Assembly: GCA_030063045.1 (NCBI GenBank)
Contig: JAQSEB010000015.1
Span: 930,001-994,000, forward strand
Reading direction: 5' to 3'
Source: Pratylenchus scribneri
Taxonomy: Eukaryota; Nematoda; Chromadorea; Rhabditida; Pratylenchidae
DNA: 64,000 nucleotides
Made by a program: the position numbers and the translations under genes. Positions 1 through 13,516 of this stretch are shown here, in pieces. How positions within the stretch are numbered: position 1 is the stretch's first letter; each line of letters opens with the position of its first letter. Under the pieces are notes generated by a model. The model saw only the letters and a list, made by a program, of their open reading frames with translations. It was not told where the DNA came from and made no database searches.

Positions 1-75
1 AATATACCCTCATATTGATTTTTTATGAATTTCTAAAAAATGGCCACAAATTCAATTATATGCCTAGGGTATATT
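1..75. other. 10-bp perfect inverted repeat within each monomer
   Basis: The first ten bases, aatataccct (1-10), are the exact reverse complement of agggtatatt (66-75), leaving a 55-bp interval. The same pair recurs in most monomers. Because the array is tandem, the right arm can also pair with the left arm of the next monomer, about 97 bp further on. The dyad could form a hairpin in single-stranded DNA or RNA, or act as a paired protein site; neither is shown. Single-base breaks occur in the taccatcat variant (for example 16258, 22420s, 59370s) and in gggaatatt (about 2464 and 60455). Confidence 0.8.
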
Positions 76-172
76 TGACATGTTTTGATAAAGGATTTGA
101 ATTTTTTGAAATTTTTTTTAATAGAATCTTATTCATCATCAAAAAATACAGTCCTATATTTTTTATTTTGTT
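1..172 (+). repeat. Reference D-type monomer (172 bp form)
   Basis: This copy serves as the numbering reference. Landmarks in order are aatataccct (1-10), a T6 run (19-24), A6 (35-40), the MscI-type palindrome TGGCCA (41-46), the AvrII-type palindrome CCTAGG (63-68), agggtatatt (66-75), catg (79-82), the type block gataaagga (86-94), T6 (102-107), the variable T-run (112-119, eight T here, seven in 171-bp forms), ttattcatcatc (129-140), A6 (141-146), cagtcc (149-154) and T6 (159-164). The many A and T tracts suggest intrinsic curvature, which was not computed. There is no CG dinucleotide in this copy. Confidence 0.95.
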
Positions 173-3081
173 AATATACCCTCATATTGATTTTTTATGA
201 ATTTCTAAAAAATGGCCACAAATTCAATTATATGCCTAGGGTATATTTGACAAGTTTTGATAAAGGATTTGAATTTTTTGAAATTTTTTTAATAGAATCT
301 TATTCAACATCAAAAAATACAGTCCTATATTTTTTATTTTATTAATATACCCTCATATTGATTTTTTATGAATTTCTAAAAAATGGCCACAAATTCAATT
401 ATATGCCTAGGGTATATTTGACAAGTTTTGATAAAGGATTTGAATTTTTTGAAATTTTTTTAATAGAATCTTATTCATCATCAAAAAATACAGTCCTATA
501 TTTTTTATTTTGTTAATATACCCTCATATTGATTTTTTATGAATTTCTAAAAAATGGCCACAAATTCAATTATATGCCTAGGGTATATTTGACAAGTTTT
601 GATAAAGGATTTGAATTTTTTGAAATTTTTTTAATAGAATCATATTCTCTATCAAAAAATACAGTCCTATTTTTTTTATTTTGTTAATATACCCTCATAT
701 TGATTTTTTATGAATTTCTAAAAAATGGCCACAAATTCAATTATATGCCTAGGGTATATTTGACAAGTTTTGATAAAGGATTTGAATTTTTTGAAATTTT
801 TTTAATAGAATCATATTCTCTATCAAAAAATACAGTCCTATATTTTTTATTTTGTTAATATACCCTCATATTGATTTTTTATGAATTTCTAAAAAATGGC
901 CACAAATTCAATTATATGCCTAGGGTATATTTGACATGTTTTGATAAAGGATTTGAATTTTTTGAAATTTTTTTAATAGAATCTTATTCAACATCAAAAA
1001 ATACAGTCCTATATTTTTTATTTTATTAATATACCCTCATATTGATTTTTTATGAATTTCTAAAAAATGGCCACAAATTCAATTATATGCCTAGGGTATA
1101 TTTGACAAGTTTTGATAAAGGATTTGAATTTTTTGAAATTTTTTTTAATAGAATCTTATTCATCATCAAAAAATACAGTCCTATATTTTTTATTTTGTTA
1201 ATATACCCTCATATTGATTTTTTATGAATTTCTAAAAAATGGCCACAAATTCAATTATATGCCTAGGGTATATTTGACAAGTTTTGATAAAGGATTTGAA
1301 TTTTTTGAAATTTTTTTAATAGAATCATATTCTCTATCAAAAAATACAGTCCTATTTTTTTTATTTTGTTAATATACCCTCATATTGATTTTTTATGAAT
1401 TTCTAAAAAATGGCCACAAATTCAATTATATGCCTAGGGTATATTTGACAAGTTTTGATAAAGGATTTGAATTTTTTGAAATTTTTTTAATAGAATCATA
1501 TTCTCTATCAAAAAATACAGTCCTATATTTTTTATTTTGTTAATATACCCTCATATTGATTTTTTATGAATTTCTAAAAAATGGCCACAAATTCAATTAT
1601 ATGCCTAGGGTATATTTGACATGTTTTGATAAAGGATTTGAATTTTTTGAAATTTTTTTAATAGAATCTTATTCAACATCAAAAAATACAGTCCTATATT
1701 TTTTATTTTATTAATATACCCTCATATTGATTTTTTATGAATTTCTAAAAAATGGCCACAAATTCAATTATATGCCTAGGGTATATTTGACAAGTTTTGA
1801 TAAAGGATTTGAATTTTTTGAAATTTTTTTAATAGAATCTTATTCATCATCAAAAAATACAGTCCTATATTTTTTATTTTGTTAATATACCCTCATATTG
1901 ATTTTTTATGAATTTCTAAAAAATGGCCACAAATTCAATTATATGCCTAGGGTATATTTGACAAGTTTTGATAAAGGATTTGAATTTTTTGAAATTTTTT
2001 TAATAGAATCATATTCTCTATCAAAAAATACAGTCCTATATTTTTTATTTTGTTAATATACCCTCATATTGATTTTTTATGAATTTCTAAAAAATGGCCA
2101 CAAATTCAATTATATGCCTAGGGTATATTTGACAAGTTTTGATAAAGGATTTGAATTTTTTGAAATTTTTTTAATAGAATCATATTCTCTATCAAAAAAT
2201 ACAGTCCTATTTTTTTTATTTTGTTAATATACCCTCATATTGATTTTTTATGAATTTCTAAAAAATGGCCACAAATTCAATTATATGCCTAGGGTATATT
2301 TGACAAGTTTTGATAAAGGATTTGAATTTTTTGAAATTTTTTTAATAGAATCATATTCTCTATCAAAAAATACAGTCCTATATTTTTTATTTTGTTAATA
2401 TACCCTCATATTGATTTTTTATGAATTTCTAAAAAATGGCCACAAATTCAATTATATGCCTAGGGAATATTTGACATGTTTTGATAAAGGATTTGAATTT
2501 TTTGAAATTTTTTTAATAGAATCTTATTCAACATCAAAAAATACAGTCCTATATTTTTTATTTTATTAATATACCCTCATATTGATTTTTTATGAATTTC
2601 TAAAAAATGGCCACAAATTCAATTATATGCCTAGGGTATATTTGACAAGTTTTGATAAAGGATTTGAATTTTTTGAAATTTTTTTTAATAGAATCTTATT
2701 CATCATCAAAAAATACAGTCCTATATTTTTTATTTTGTTAATATACCCTCATATTGATTTTTTATGAATTTCTAAAAAATGGCCACAAATTCAATTATAT
2801 GCCTAGGGTATATTTGACAAGTTTTGATAAAGGATTTGAATTTTTTGAAATTTTTTTAATAGAATCATATTCTCTATCAAAAAATACAGTCCTATTTTTT
2901 TTATTTTGTTAATATACCCTCATATTGATTTTTTATGAATTTCTAAAAAATGGCCACAAATTCAATTATATGCCTAGGGTATATTTGACAAGTTTTGATA
3001 AAGGATTTGAATTTTTTGAAATTTTTTTAATAGAATCATATTCTCTATCAAAAAATACAGTCCTATATTTTTTATTTTGTT
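173..3081 (+). repeat. 4-monomer HOR block (D type, ~684 bp unit)
   Basis: Four successive units show the order AAC, ATC, CTC with an eight-T variant after cctat, then CTC. They are 173-856, 857-1541, 1542-2396 (five monomers, one extra CTC copy) and 2397-3081. Units 857-1541 and 2397-3081 are both 685 bp and almost identical; the second has a private gggaatatt change near 2464. AAC monomers end in attttatt and the others in attttgtt. Most AAC copies carry catg, and the other positions carry caag. This is a short, recently homogenised higher-order repeat inside an otherwise irregular D domain. Confidence 0.85.
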
Positions 3082-5652
3082 AATATACCCTCATATTGAT
3101 TTTTTATGAATTTCTAAAAAATGGCCACAAATTCAATTATATGCCTAGGGTATATTTGACAAGTTTTGATAAAGGATTTGAATTTTTTGAAATTTTTTTA
3201 ATAGAATCTTATTCAACATCAAAAAATACAGTCCTATATTTTTTATTTTATTAATATACCCTCATATTGATTTTTTATGAATTTCTAAAAAATGGCCACA
3301 AATTCAATTATATGCCTAGGGTATATTTGACAAGTTTTGATAAAGGATTTGAATTTTTTGAAATTTTTTTAATAGAATCTTATTCATCATCAAAAAATAC
3401 AGTCCTATATTTTTTATTTTGTTAATATACCCTCATATTGATTTTTTATGAATTTCTAAAAAATGGCCACAAATTCAATTATATGCCTAGGGTATATTTG
3501 ACAAGTTTTGATAAAGGATTTGAATTTTTTGAAATTTTTTTAATAGAATCATATTCTCTATCAAAAAATACAGTCCTATATTTTTTATTTTGTTAATATA
3601 CCCTCATATTGATTTTTTATGAATTTCTAAAAAATGGCCACAAATTCAATTATATGCCTAGGGTATATTTGACATGTTTTGATAAAGGATTTGAATTTTT
3701 TGAAATTTTTTTAATAGAATCTTATTCAACATCAAAAAATACAGTCCTATATTTTTTATTTTATTAATATACCCTCATATTGATTTTTTATGAATTTCTA
3801 AAAAATGGCCACAAATTCAATTATATGCCTAGGGTATATTTGACAAGTTTTGATAAAGGATTTGAATTTTTTGAAATTTTTTTAATAGAATCATATTCTC
3901 TATCAAAAAATACAGTCCTATATTTTTTATTTTGTTAATATACCCTCATATTGATTTTTTATGAATTTCTAAAAAATGGCCACAAATTCAATTATATGCC
4001 TAGGGTATATTTGACAAGTTTTGATAAAGGATTTGAATTTTTTGAAATTTTTTTAATAGAATCTTATTCATCATCAAAAAATACAGTCCTATATTTTTTA
4101 TTTTGTTAATATACCCTCATATTGATTTTTTATGAATTTCTAAAAAATGGCCACAAATTCAATTATATGCCTAGGGTATATTTGACAAGTTTTGATAAAG
4201 GATTTGAATTTTTTGAAATTTTTTTAATAGAATCTTATTCTCTATCAAAAAATACAGTCCTATATTTTTTATTTTGTTAATATACCCTCATATTGATTTT
4301 TTATGAATTTCTAAAAAATGGCCACAAATTCAATTATATGCCTAGGGTATATTTGACATGTTTTGATAAAGGATTTGAATTTTTTGAAATTTTTTTTAAT
4401 AGAATCTTATTCAACATCAAAAAATACAGTCCTATATTTTTTATTTTATTAATATACCCTCATATTGATTTTTTATGAATTTCTAAAAAATGGCCACAAA
4501 TTCAATTATATGCCTAGGGTATATTTGACAAGTTTTGATAAAGGATTTGAATTTTTTGAAATTTTTTTAATAGAATCATATTCTCTATCAAAAAATACAG
4601 TCCTATATTTTTTATTTTGTTAATATACCCTCATATTGATTTTTTATGAATTTCTAAAAAATGGCCACAAATTCAATTATATGCCTAGGGTATATTTGAC
4701 AAGTTTTGATAAAGGATTTGAATTTTTTGAATTTTTTTTTAATAGAATCTTATTCAACATCAAAAAATACAGTCCTATATTTTTTATTTTGTTAATATAC
4801 CCTAATATTGATTTTTTATGAATTTCTAAAAAATGGCCACAAATTCAATTATATGCCTAGGGTATATTTGACAAGTTTTGATAAAGGATTTGAATTTTTT
4901 GAAATTTTTTTAATAGAATCATATTCTCTATCAAAAAATACAGTCCTATATTTTTTATTTTGTTAATATACCCTCATATTGATTTTTTATGAATTTCTAA
5001 AAAATGGCCACAAATTCAATTATATGCCTAGGGTATATTTGACATGTTTTGATAAAGGATTTGAATTTTTTGAAATTTTTTTTAATAGAATCTTATTCAA
5101 CATCAAAAAATACAGTCCTATATTTTTTATTTTGTTAATATACCCTCATATTGATTTTTTATGAATTTCTAAAAAATGGCCACAAATTCAATTATATGCC
5201 TAGGGTATATTTGACAAGTTTTGATAAAGGATTTGAATTTTTTGAAATTTTTTTTAATAGAATCTTATTCAACATCAAAAAATACAGTCCTATATTTTTT
5301 ATTTTGTTAATATACCCTCATATTGATTTTTTATGAATTTCTAAAAAATGGCCACAAATTCAATTATATGCCTAGGGTATATTTGACATGTTTTGATAAA
5401 GGATTTGAATTTTTTGAAATTTTTTTTAATAGAATCTTATTCAACATCAAAAAATACAGTCCTATATTTTTTATTTTGTTAATATACCCTCATATTGATT
5501 TTTTATGAATTTCTAAAAAATGGCCACAAATTCAATTATATGCCTAGGGTATATTTGACAAGTTTTGATAAAGGATTTGAATTTTTTGAAATTTTTTTTA
5601 ATAGAATCTTATTCAACATCAAAAAATACAGTCCTATATTTTTTATTTTGTT
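2740..5652 (+). repeat. Dispersed duplication, copy A (~2.9 kb)
   Basis: The order of monomer variants from 2740 matches that from 10949, at an offset of about 8207-8209 bp. Shared details include an unusual cttattctctatc monomer (4234 and 12441) immediately before a catg, eight-T, AAC copy (4279 and 12486). Copy A has two extra monomers (4622-4964), one carrying taatattg instead of tcatattg and a nine-T run. The copies are separated by about 5.3 kb of related array, so this is an interspersed pair and not an adjacent one. Confidence 0.75.
4965..5652 (+). repeat. 344-bp dimer HOR (two units)
   Basis: Four consecutive 172-bp monomers, all with eight T and AAC, alternate catg and caag just before the type block (4965, 5137, 5309, 5481). 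That gives a 344-bp dimer repeated twice. The next monomer at 5653 keeps catg and eight T but switches to ATC, ending the dimer pattern. The same dimer appears again from 12829. Confidence 0.85.
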
Positions 5653-8600
5653 AATATACCCTCATATTGATTTTTTATGAATTTCTAAAAAATGGCCACA
5701 AATTCAATTATATGCCTAGGGTATATTTGACATGTTTTGATAAAGGATTTGAATTTTTTGAAATTTTTTTTAATAGAATCTTATTCATCATCAAAAAATA
5801 CAGTCCTATATTTTTTATTTTGTTAATATACCCTCATATTGATTTTTTATGAATTTCTAAAAAATGGCCACAAATTCAATTATATGCCTAGGGTATATTT
5901 GACAAGTTTTGATAAAGGATTTGAATTTTTTGAAATTTTTTTAATAGAATCATATTCTCTATCAAAAAATACAGTCCTATATTTTTTATTTTGTTAATAT
6001 ACCCTCATATTGATTTTTTATGAATTTCTAAAAAATGGCCACAAATTCAATTATATGCCTAGGGTATATTTGACATGTTTTGATAAAGGATTTGAATTTT
6101 TTGAAATTTTTTAATAGAATCATATTCTCTATCAAAAAATACAGTCCTATATTTTTTATTTTGTTAATATACCCTCATATTGATTTTTTATGAATTTCTA
6201 AAAAATGGCCACAAATTCAATTATATGCCTAGGGTATATTTGACATGTTTTGATAAAGGATTTGAATTTTTTGAAATTTTTTTTAATAGAATCTTATTCA
6301 TCATCAAAAAATACAGTCCTATATTTTTTATTTTGTTAATATACCCTCATATTGATTTTTTATGAATTTCTAAAAAATGGCCACAAATTCAATTATATGC
6401 CTAGGGTATATTTGACATGTTTTGATAAAGGATTTGAATTTTTTGAAATTTTTTTTAATAGAATCTTATTCATCATCAAAAAATACAGTCCTATATTTTT
6501 TATTTTGTTAATATACCCTCATATTGATTTTTTATGAATTTCTAAAAAATGGCCACAAATTCAATTATATGCCTAGGGTATATTTGACAAGTTTTGATAA
6601 AGGATTTGAATTTTTTGAAATTTTTTTAATAGAATCATATTCTCTATCAAAAAATACAGTCCTATATTTTTTATTTTGTTAATATACCCTCATATTGATT
6701 TTTTATGAATTTCTAAAAAATGGCCACAAATTCAATTATATGCCTAGGGTATATTTGACAAGTTTTGATAAAGGATTTGAATTTTTTGAAATTTTTTTAA
6801 TAGAATCATATTCTCTATCAAAAAATACAGTCCTATATTTTTTATTTTGTTAATATACCCTCATATTGATTTTTTATGAATTTCTAAAAAATGGCCACAA
6901 ATTCAATTATATGCCTAGGGTATATTTGACAAGTTTTGATAAAGGATTTGAATTTTTTGAAATTTTTTTAATAGAATCTTATTCAACATCAAAAAATACA
7001 GTCCTATATTTTTTATTTTATTAATATACCCTCATATTGATTTTTTATGAATTTCTAAAAAATGGCCACAAATTCAATTATATGCCTAGGGTATATTTGA
7101 CAAGTTTTGATAAAGGATTTGAATTTTTTGAAATTTTTTTAATAGAATCTTATTCATCATCAAAAAATACAGTCCTATATTTTTTATTTTGTTAATATAC
7201 CCTCATATTGATTTTTTATGAATTTCTAAAAAATGGCCACAAATTCAATTATATGCCTAGGGTATATTTGACAAGTTTTGATAAAGGATTTGAATTTTTT
7301 GAAATTTTTTTAATAGAATCATATTCTCTATCAAAAAATACAGACCTTTTTTTTTTATTTTGTTAATATACCCTCATATTGATTTTTTATGAATTTCTAA
7401 AAAATGGCCACAAATTCAATTATATGCCTAGGGTATATTTGACAAGTTTTGATAAAGGATTTGAATTTTTTGAAATTTTTTTAATAGAATCATATTCTCT
7501 ATCAAAAAATACAGTCCTATATTTTTTATTTTATTAATATACCCTCATATTGATTTTTTATGAATTTCTAAAAAATGGCCACAAATTCAATTATATGCCT
7601 AGGGTATATTTGACAAGTTTTGATAAAGGATTTGAATTTTTTGAAATTCTTTTAATAGAATCAAATTCTCTATCAAAAAATACAGTCCTATATTTTTTAT
7701 TTTGTTAATATACCCTCATATTGATTTTTTATGAATTTCTAAAAAATGGCCACAAATTCAATTATATGCCTAGGGTATATTTGACATGTTTTGATAAAGG
7801 ATTTGAATTTTTTGAAATTTTTTTTAATAGAATCTTATTCATCATCAAAAAATACAGTCCTATATTTTTTATTTTGTTAATATACCCTCATATTGATTTT
7901 TTATGAATTTCTAAAAAATGGCCACAAATTCAATTATATGCCTAGGGTATATTTGACATGTTTTGATAAAGGATTTGAATTTTTTGAAATTTTTTTTAAT
8001 AGAATCTTATTCATCATCAAAAAATACAGTCCTATATTTTTTATTTTGTTAATATACCCTCATATTGATTTTTTATGAATTTCTAAAAAATGGCCACAAA
8101 TTCAATTATATGCCTAGGGTATATTTGACAAGTTTTGATAAAGGATTTGAATTTTTTGAAATTTTTTTAATAGAATCATATTCTCTATCAAAAAATACAG
8201 TCCTATATTTTTTATTTTGTTAATATACCCTCATATTGATTTTTTATGAATTTTTAAAAAATGGCCACAAATTCAATTATATGCCTAGGGTATATTTGAC
8301 ATGTTTTGATAAAGGATTTGAATTTTTTGAAATTTTTTTTAATAGAATCTTATTCATCATCAAAAAATACAGTCCTATATTTTTTATTTTATTAATATAC
8401 CCTCATATTGATTTTTTATGAATTTCTAAAAAATGGCCACAAATTCAATTATATGCCTAGGGTATATTTGACAAGTTTTGATAAAGGATTTGAATTTTTT
8501 GAAATTTTTTTAATAGAATCTTATTCATCATCAAAAAATACAGTCCTATATTTTTTATTTTGTTAATATACCCTCATATTGATTTTTTATGAATTTCTAA

Positions 8601-9590
8601 AAAATGGCCACAAATTCAATTATATGCCTAGGGTATATTTGACAAGTTTTGATAAAGGATTTGAATTTTTTGAAATTTTTTTAATAGAATCATATTCTCT
8701 ATCAAAAAATACAGTCCTATATTTTTTATTTTGTAATATACCCTCATATTGATTTTTTATGAATTTCTAAAAAATGGCCACAAATTCAATTATATGCCTA
8801 GGGTATATTTGACAAGTTTTGATAAAGGATTTGAATTTTTTGAAATTTTTTTAATAGAATCATATTCTCTATCAAAAAATACAGTCCTATTTTTTTTATT
8901 TTGTTAATATACCCTCATATTGATTTTTTATGAATTTCTAAAAAATGGCCACAAATTCAATTATATGCCTAGGGTATATTTGACAAGTTTTGATAAAGGA
9001 TTTGAATTTTTTGAAATTTTTTTAATAGAATCATATTCTCTATCAAAAAATACAGTCCTATATTTTTTATTTTGTTAATATACCCTCATATTGATTTTTT
9101 ATGAATTTCTAAAAAATGGCCACAAATTCAATTATATGCCTAGGGTATATTTGACATGTTTTGATAAAGGATTTGAATTTTTTGAAATTTTTTTAATAGA
9201 ATCTTATTCAACATCAAAAAATACAGTCCTATATTTTTTATTTTATTAATATACCCTCATATTGATTTTTTATGAATTTCTAAAAAATGGCCACAAATTC
9301 AATTATATGCCTAGGGTATATTTGACAAGTTTTGATAAAGGATTTGAATTTTTTGAAATTTTTTTTAATAGAATCTTATTCATCATCAAAAAATACAGTC
9401 CTATATTTTTTATTTTATTAATATACCCTCATATTGATTTTTTATGAATTTCTAAAAAATGGCCACAAATTCAATTATATGCCTAGGGTATATTTGACAA
9501 GTTTTGATAAAGGATTTGAATTTTTTGAAATTTTTTTAATAGAATCTTATTCAACATCAAAAAATACAGTCCTATATTTTTTATTTTGTT
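5653..9590 (+). repeat. Irregular D-type stretch
   Basis: This stretch holds about 23 D monomers without one dominant HOR. Pairs of 172-bp catg ATC monomers recur at 6166-6509 and 7707-8050, each followed by caag CTC; a further 172-bp copy lies at 8222-8393. Odd copies include a six-T monomer (5996-6165, 170 bp), one with acagacctttt (about 7344), one with a cttttaatag block and aaattctctatc (7536-7706), and a 170-bp copy missing one T near 8734. I see no gene-like or unique sequence. Confidence 0.85.
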
Positions 9591-11631
9591 AATATACCCT
9601 CATATTGATTTTTTATGAATTTCTAAAAAATGGCCACAAATTCAATTATATGCCTAGGGTATATTTGACATGTTTTGATAAAGGATTTGAATTTTTTGAA
9701 ATTTTTTTAATAGAATCTTATTCAACATCAAAAAATACAGTCCTATATTTTTTATTTTGTTAATATACCCTCATATTGATTTTTTATGAATTTCTAAAAA
9801 ATGGCCACAAATTCAATTATATGCCTAGGGTATATTTGACATGTTTTGATAAAGGATTTGAATTTTTTGAAATTTTTTTAATAGAATCTTATTCAACATC
9901 AAAAAATACAGTCCTATATTTTTTATTTTATTAATATACCCTCATATTGATTTTTTATGAATTTCTAAAAAATGGCCACAAATTCAATTATATGCCTAGG
10001 GTATATTTGACAAGTTTTGATAAAGGATTTGAATTTTTTGAAATTTTTTTAATAGAATCATATTCTCTATCAAAAAATACAGTCCTATTTTTTTTATTTT
10101 GTTAATATACCCTCATATTGATTTTTTATGAATTTCTAAAAAATGGCCACAAATTCAATTATATGCCTAGGGTATATTTGACAAGTTTTGATAAAGGATT
10201 TGAATTTTTTGAAATTTTTTTAATAGAATCATATTCTCTATCAAAAAATACAGTCCTATATTTTTTATTTTGTTAATATACCCTCATATTGATTTTTTAT
10301 GAATTTCTAAAAAATGGCCACAAATTCAATTATATGCCTAGGGTATATTTGACAAGTTTTGATAAAGGATTTGAATTTTTTGAAATTTTTTTAATAGAAT
10401 CTTATTCAACATCAAAAAATACAGTCCTATATTTTTTATTTTATTAATATACCCTCATATTGATTTTTTATGAATTTCTAAAAAATGGCCACAAATTCAA
10501 TTATATGCCTAGGGTATATTTGACAAGTTTTGATAAAGGATTTGAATTTTTTTAATAGAATCTTATTCATCATCAAAAAATACAGTCCTATATTTTTTAT
10601 TTTGTTAATATACCCTCATATTGATTTTTTATGAATTTCTAAAAAATGGCCACAAATTCAATTATATGCCTAGGGTATATTTGACATGTTTTGATAAAGG
10701 ATTTGAATTTTTTGAAATTTTTTTAATAGAATCTTATTCAACATCAAAAAATACAGTCCTATATTTTTTATTTTGTTAATATACCCTCATATTGATTTTT
10801 TATGAATTTCTAAAAAATGGCCACAAATTCAATTATATGCCTAGGGTATATTTGACATGTTTTGATAAAGGATTTGAATTTTTTGAAATTTTTTTAATAG
10901 AATCTTATTCAACATCAAAAAATACAGTCCTATATTTTTTATTTTATTAATATACCCTCATATTGATTTTTTATGAATTTCTAAAAAATGGCCACAAATT
11001 CAATTATATGCCTAGGGTATATTTGACAAGTTTTGATAAAGGATTTGAATTTTTTGAAATTTTTTTAATAGAATCATATTCTCTATCAAAAAATACAGTC
11101 CTATTTTTTTTATTTTGTTAATATACCCTCATATTGATTTTTTATGAATTTCTAAAAAATGGCCACAAATTCAATTATATGCCTAGGGTATATTTGACAA
11201 GTTTTGATAAAGGATTTGAATTTTTTGAAATTTTTTTAATAGAATCATATTCTCTATCAAAAATACAGTCCTATATTTTTTATTTTGTTAATATACCCTC
11301 ATATTGATTTTTTATGAATTTCTAAAAAATGGCCACAAATTCAATTATATGCCTAGGGTATATTTGACAAGTTTTGATAAAGGATTTGAATTTTTTGAAA
11401 TTTTTTTAATAGAATCTTATTCAACATCAAAAAATACAGTCCTATATTTTTTATTTTATTAATATACCCTCATATTGATTTTTTATGAATTTCTAAAAAA
11501 TGGCCACAAATTCAATTATATGCCTAGGGTATATTTGACAAGTTTTGATAAAGGATTTGAATTTTTTGAAATTTTTTTAATAGAATCTTATTCATCATCA
11601 AAAAATACAGTCCTATATTTTTTATTTTGTT
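9591..11631 (+). repeat. 6-monomer tandem HOR, two units (1016 and 1025 bp)
   Basis: Units 9591-10606 and 10607-11631 share the same six-step order: catg AAC (ending gtt), catg AAC (ending att), caag CTC with the eight-T variant, caag CTC, caag AAC (att), caag ATC. The first unit is shorter because its last monomer lacks 10 bp. The second has lost one A near 11260. Its tail merges into copy B of the dispersed duplication. Confidence 0.82.
10446..10606 (+). repeat. 161-bp deletion monomer in the D domain
   Basis: This caag ATC monomer lacks 10 bp between the two T-runs: gaatttttttaatag replaces the normal form that has a gaaa between a T6 and a T7 run. The loss is explained by slippage or microhomology between the T-runs. 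It is the only 161-bp copy I see in the D domain, and it differs in endpoints from the 10-bp deletion found repeatedly after 58193. Confidence 0.85.
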
Positions 11632-13516
11632 AATATACCCTCATATTGATTTTTTATGAATTTCTAAAAAATGGCCACAAATTCAATTATATGCCTAGGG
11701 TATATTTGACAAGTTTTGATAAAGGATTTGAATTTTTTGAAATTTTTTTAATAGAATCATATTCTCTATCAAAAAATACAGTCCTATATTTTTTATTTTG
11801 TTAATATACCCTCATATTGATTTTTTATGAATTTCTAAAAAATGGCCACAAATTCAATTATATGCCTAGGGTATATTTGACATGTTTTGATAAAGGATTT
11901 GAATTTTTTGAAATTTTTTTAATAGAATCTTATTCAACATCAAAAAATACAGTCCTATATTTTTTATTTTATTAATATACCCTCATATTGATTTTTTATG
12001 AATTTCTAAAAAATGGCCACAAATTCAATTATATGCCTAGGGTATATTTGACAAGTTTTGATAAAGGATTTGAATTTTTTGAAATTTTTTTAATAGAATC
12101 ATATTCTCTATCAAAAAATCAGTCCTATATTTTTTATTTTGTTAATATACCCTCATATTGATTTTTTATGAATTTCTAAAAAATGGCCACAAATTCAATT
12201 ATATGCCTAGGGTATATTTGACAAGTTTTGATAAAGGATTTGAATTTTTTGAAATTTTTTTAATAGAATCTTATTCATCATCAAAAAATACAGTCCTATA
12301 TTTTTTATTTTGTTAATATACCCTCATATTGATTTTTTATGAATTTCTAAAAAATGGCCACAAATTCAATTATATGCCTAGGGTATATTTGACAAGTTTT
12401 GATAAAGGATTTGAATTTTTTGAAATTTTTTTAATAGAATCTTATTCTCTATCAAAAAATACAGTCCTATATTTTTTATTTTGTTAATATACCCTCATAT
12501 TGATTTTTTATGAATTTCTAAAAAATGGCCACAAATTCAATTATATGCCTAGGGTATATTTGACATGTTTTGATAAAGGATTTGAATTTTTTGAAATTTT
12601 TTTTAATAGAATCTTATTCAACATCAAAAAATACAGTCCTATATTTTTTATTTTATTAATATACCCTCATATTGATTTTTTATGAATTTCTAAAAAATGG
12701 CCACAAATTCAATTATATGCCTAGGGTATATTTGACAAGTTTTGATAAAGGATTTGAATTTTTTGAAATTTTTTTAATAGAATCATATTCTCTATCAAAA
12801 AATACAGTCCTATATTTTTTATTTTGTTAATATACCCTCATATTGATTTTTTATGAATTTCTAAAAAATGGCCACAAATTCAATTATATGCCTAGGGTAT
12901 ATTTGACATGTTTTGATAAAGGATTTGAATTTTTTGAAATTTTTTTTAATAGAATCTTATTCAACATCAAAAAATACAGTCCTATATTTTTTATTTTGTT
13001 AATATACCCTCATATTGATTTTTTATGAATTTCTAAAAAATGGCCACAAATTCAATTATATGCCTAGGGTATATTTGACAAGTTTTGATAAAGGATTTGA
13101 ATTTTTTGAAATTTTTTTTAATAGAATCTTATTCAACATCAAAAAATACAGTCCTATATTTTTTATTTAGTTAATATACCCTCATATTGATTTTTTATGA
13201 ATTTCTAAAAAATGGCCACAAATTCAATTATATGCCTAGGGTATATTTGACATGTTTTGATAAAGGATTTGAATTTTTTGAAATTTTTTTTAATAGAATC
13301 TTATTCAACATCAAAAAATACAGTCCTATATTTTTTATTTTGTTAATATACCCTCATATTGATTTTTTATGAATTTCTAAAAAATGGCCACAAATTCAAT
13401 TATATGCCTAGGGTATATTTGACAAGTTTTGATAAAGGATTTGAATTTTTTGAAATTTTTTTTAATAGAATCTTATTCAACATCAAAAAATACAGTCCTA
13501 TATTTTTTATTTTGTT
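10949..13516 (+). repeat. Dispersed duplication, copy B (~2.6 kb)
   Basis: This is the partner of 2740-5652. It follows the same monomer order from a caag CTC eight-T-variant copy through the cttattctctatc copy and into the 344-bp dimer. It lacks the two monomers equivalent to 4622-4964, and has private single-base losses near 11260 and 12119. Its first part also forms the second 6-mer unit of the neighbouring tandem, so two amplification events overlap here. Confidence 0.72.

Noticed and set aside
61..75. CCTAGGG read as a telomere-like repeat
   Set aside because: It occurs once per 171-bp monomer, and the second C of the CCTA context is not part of a short tandem telomeric unit.
1..172. 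Monomer built from two shorter related halves (gattttttatgaattt versus gatttgaattttttgaa)
   Set aside because: The resemblance is limited to T-runs and GAA and could be chance in 79% AT sequence; no convincing alignment of halves was found by eye.
155..180. TATA-like elements (tatattttttatttt) as promoters
   Set aside because: Such strings are expected by chance at this base composition and occur in every monomer; nothing downstream resembles a transcript unit.
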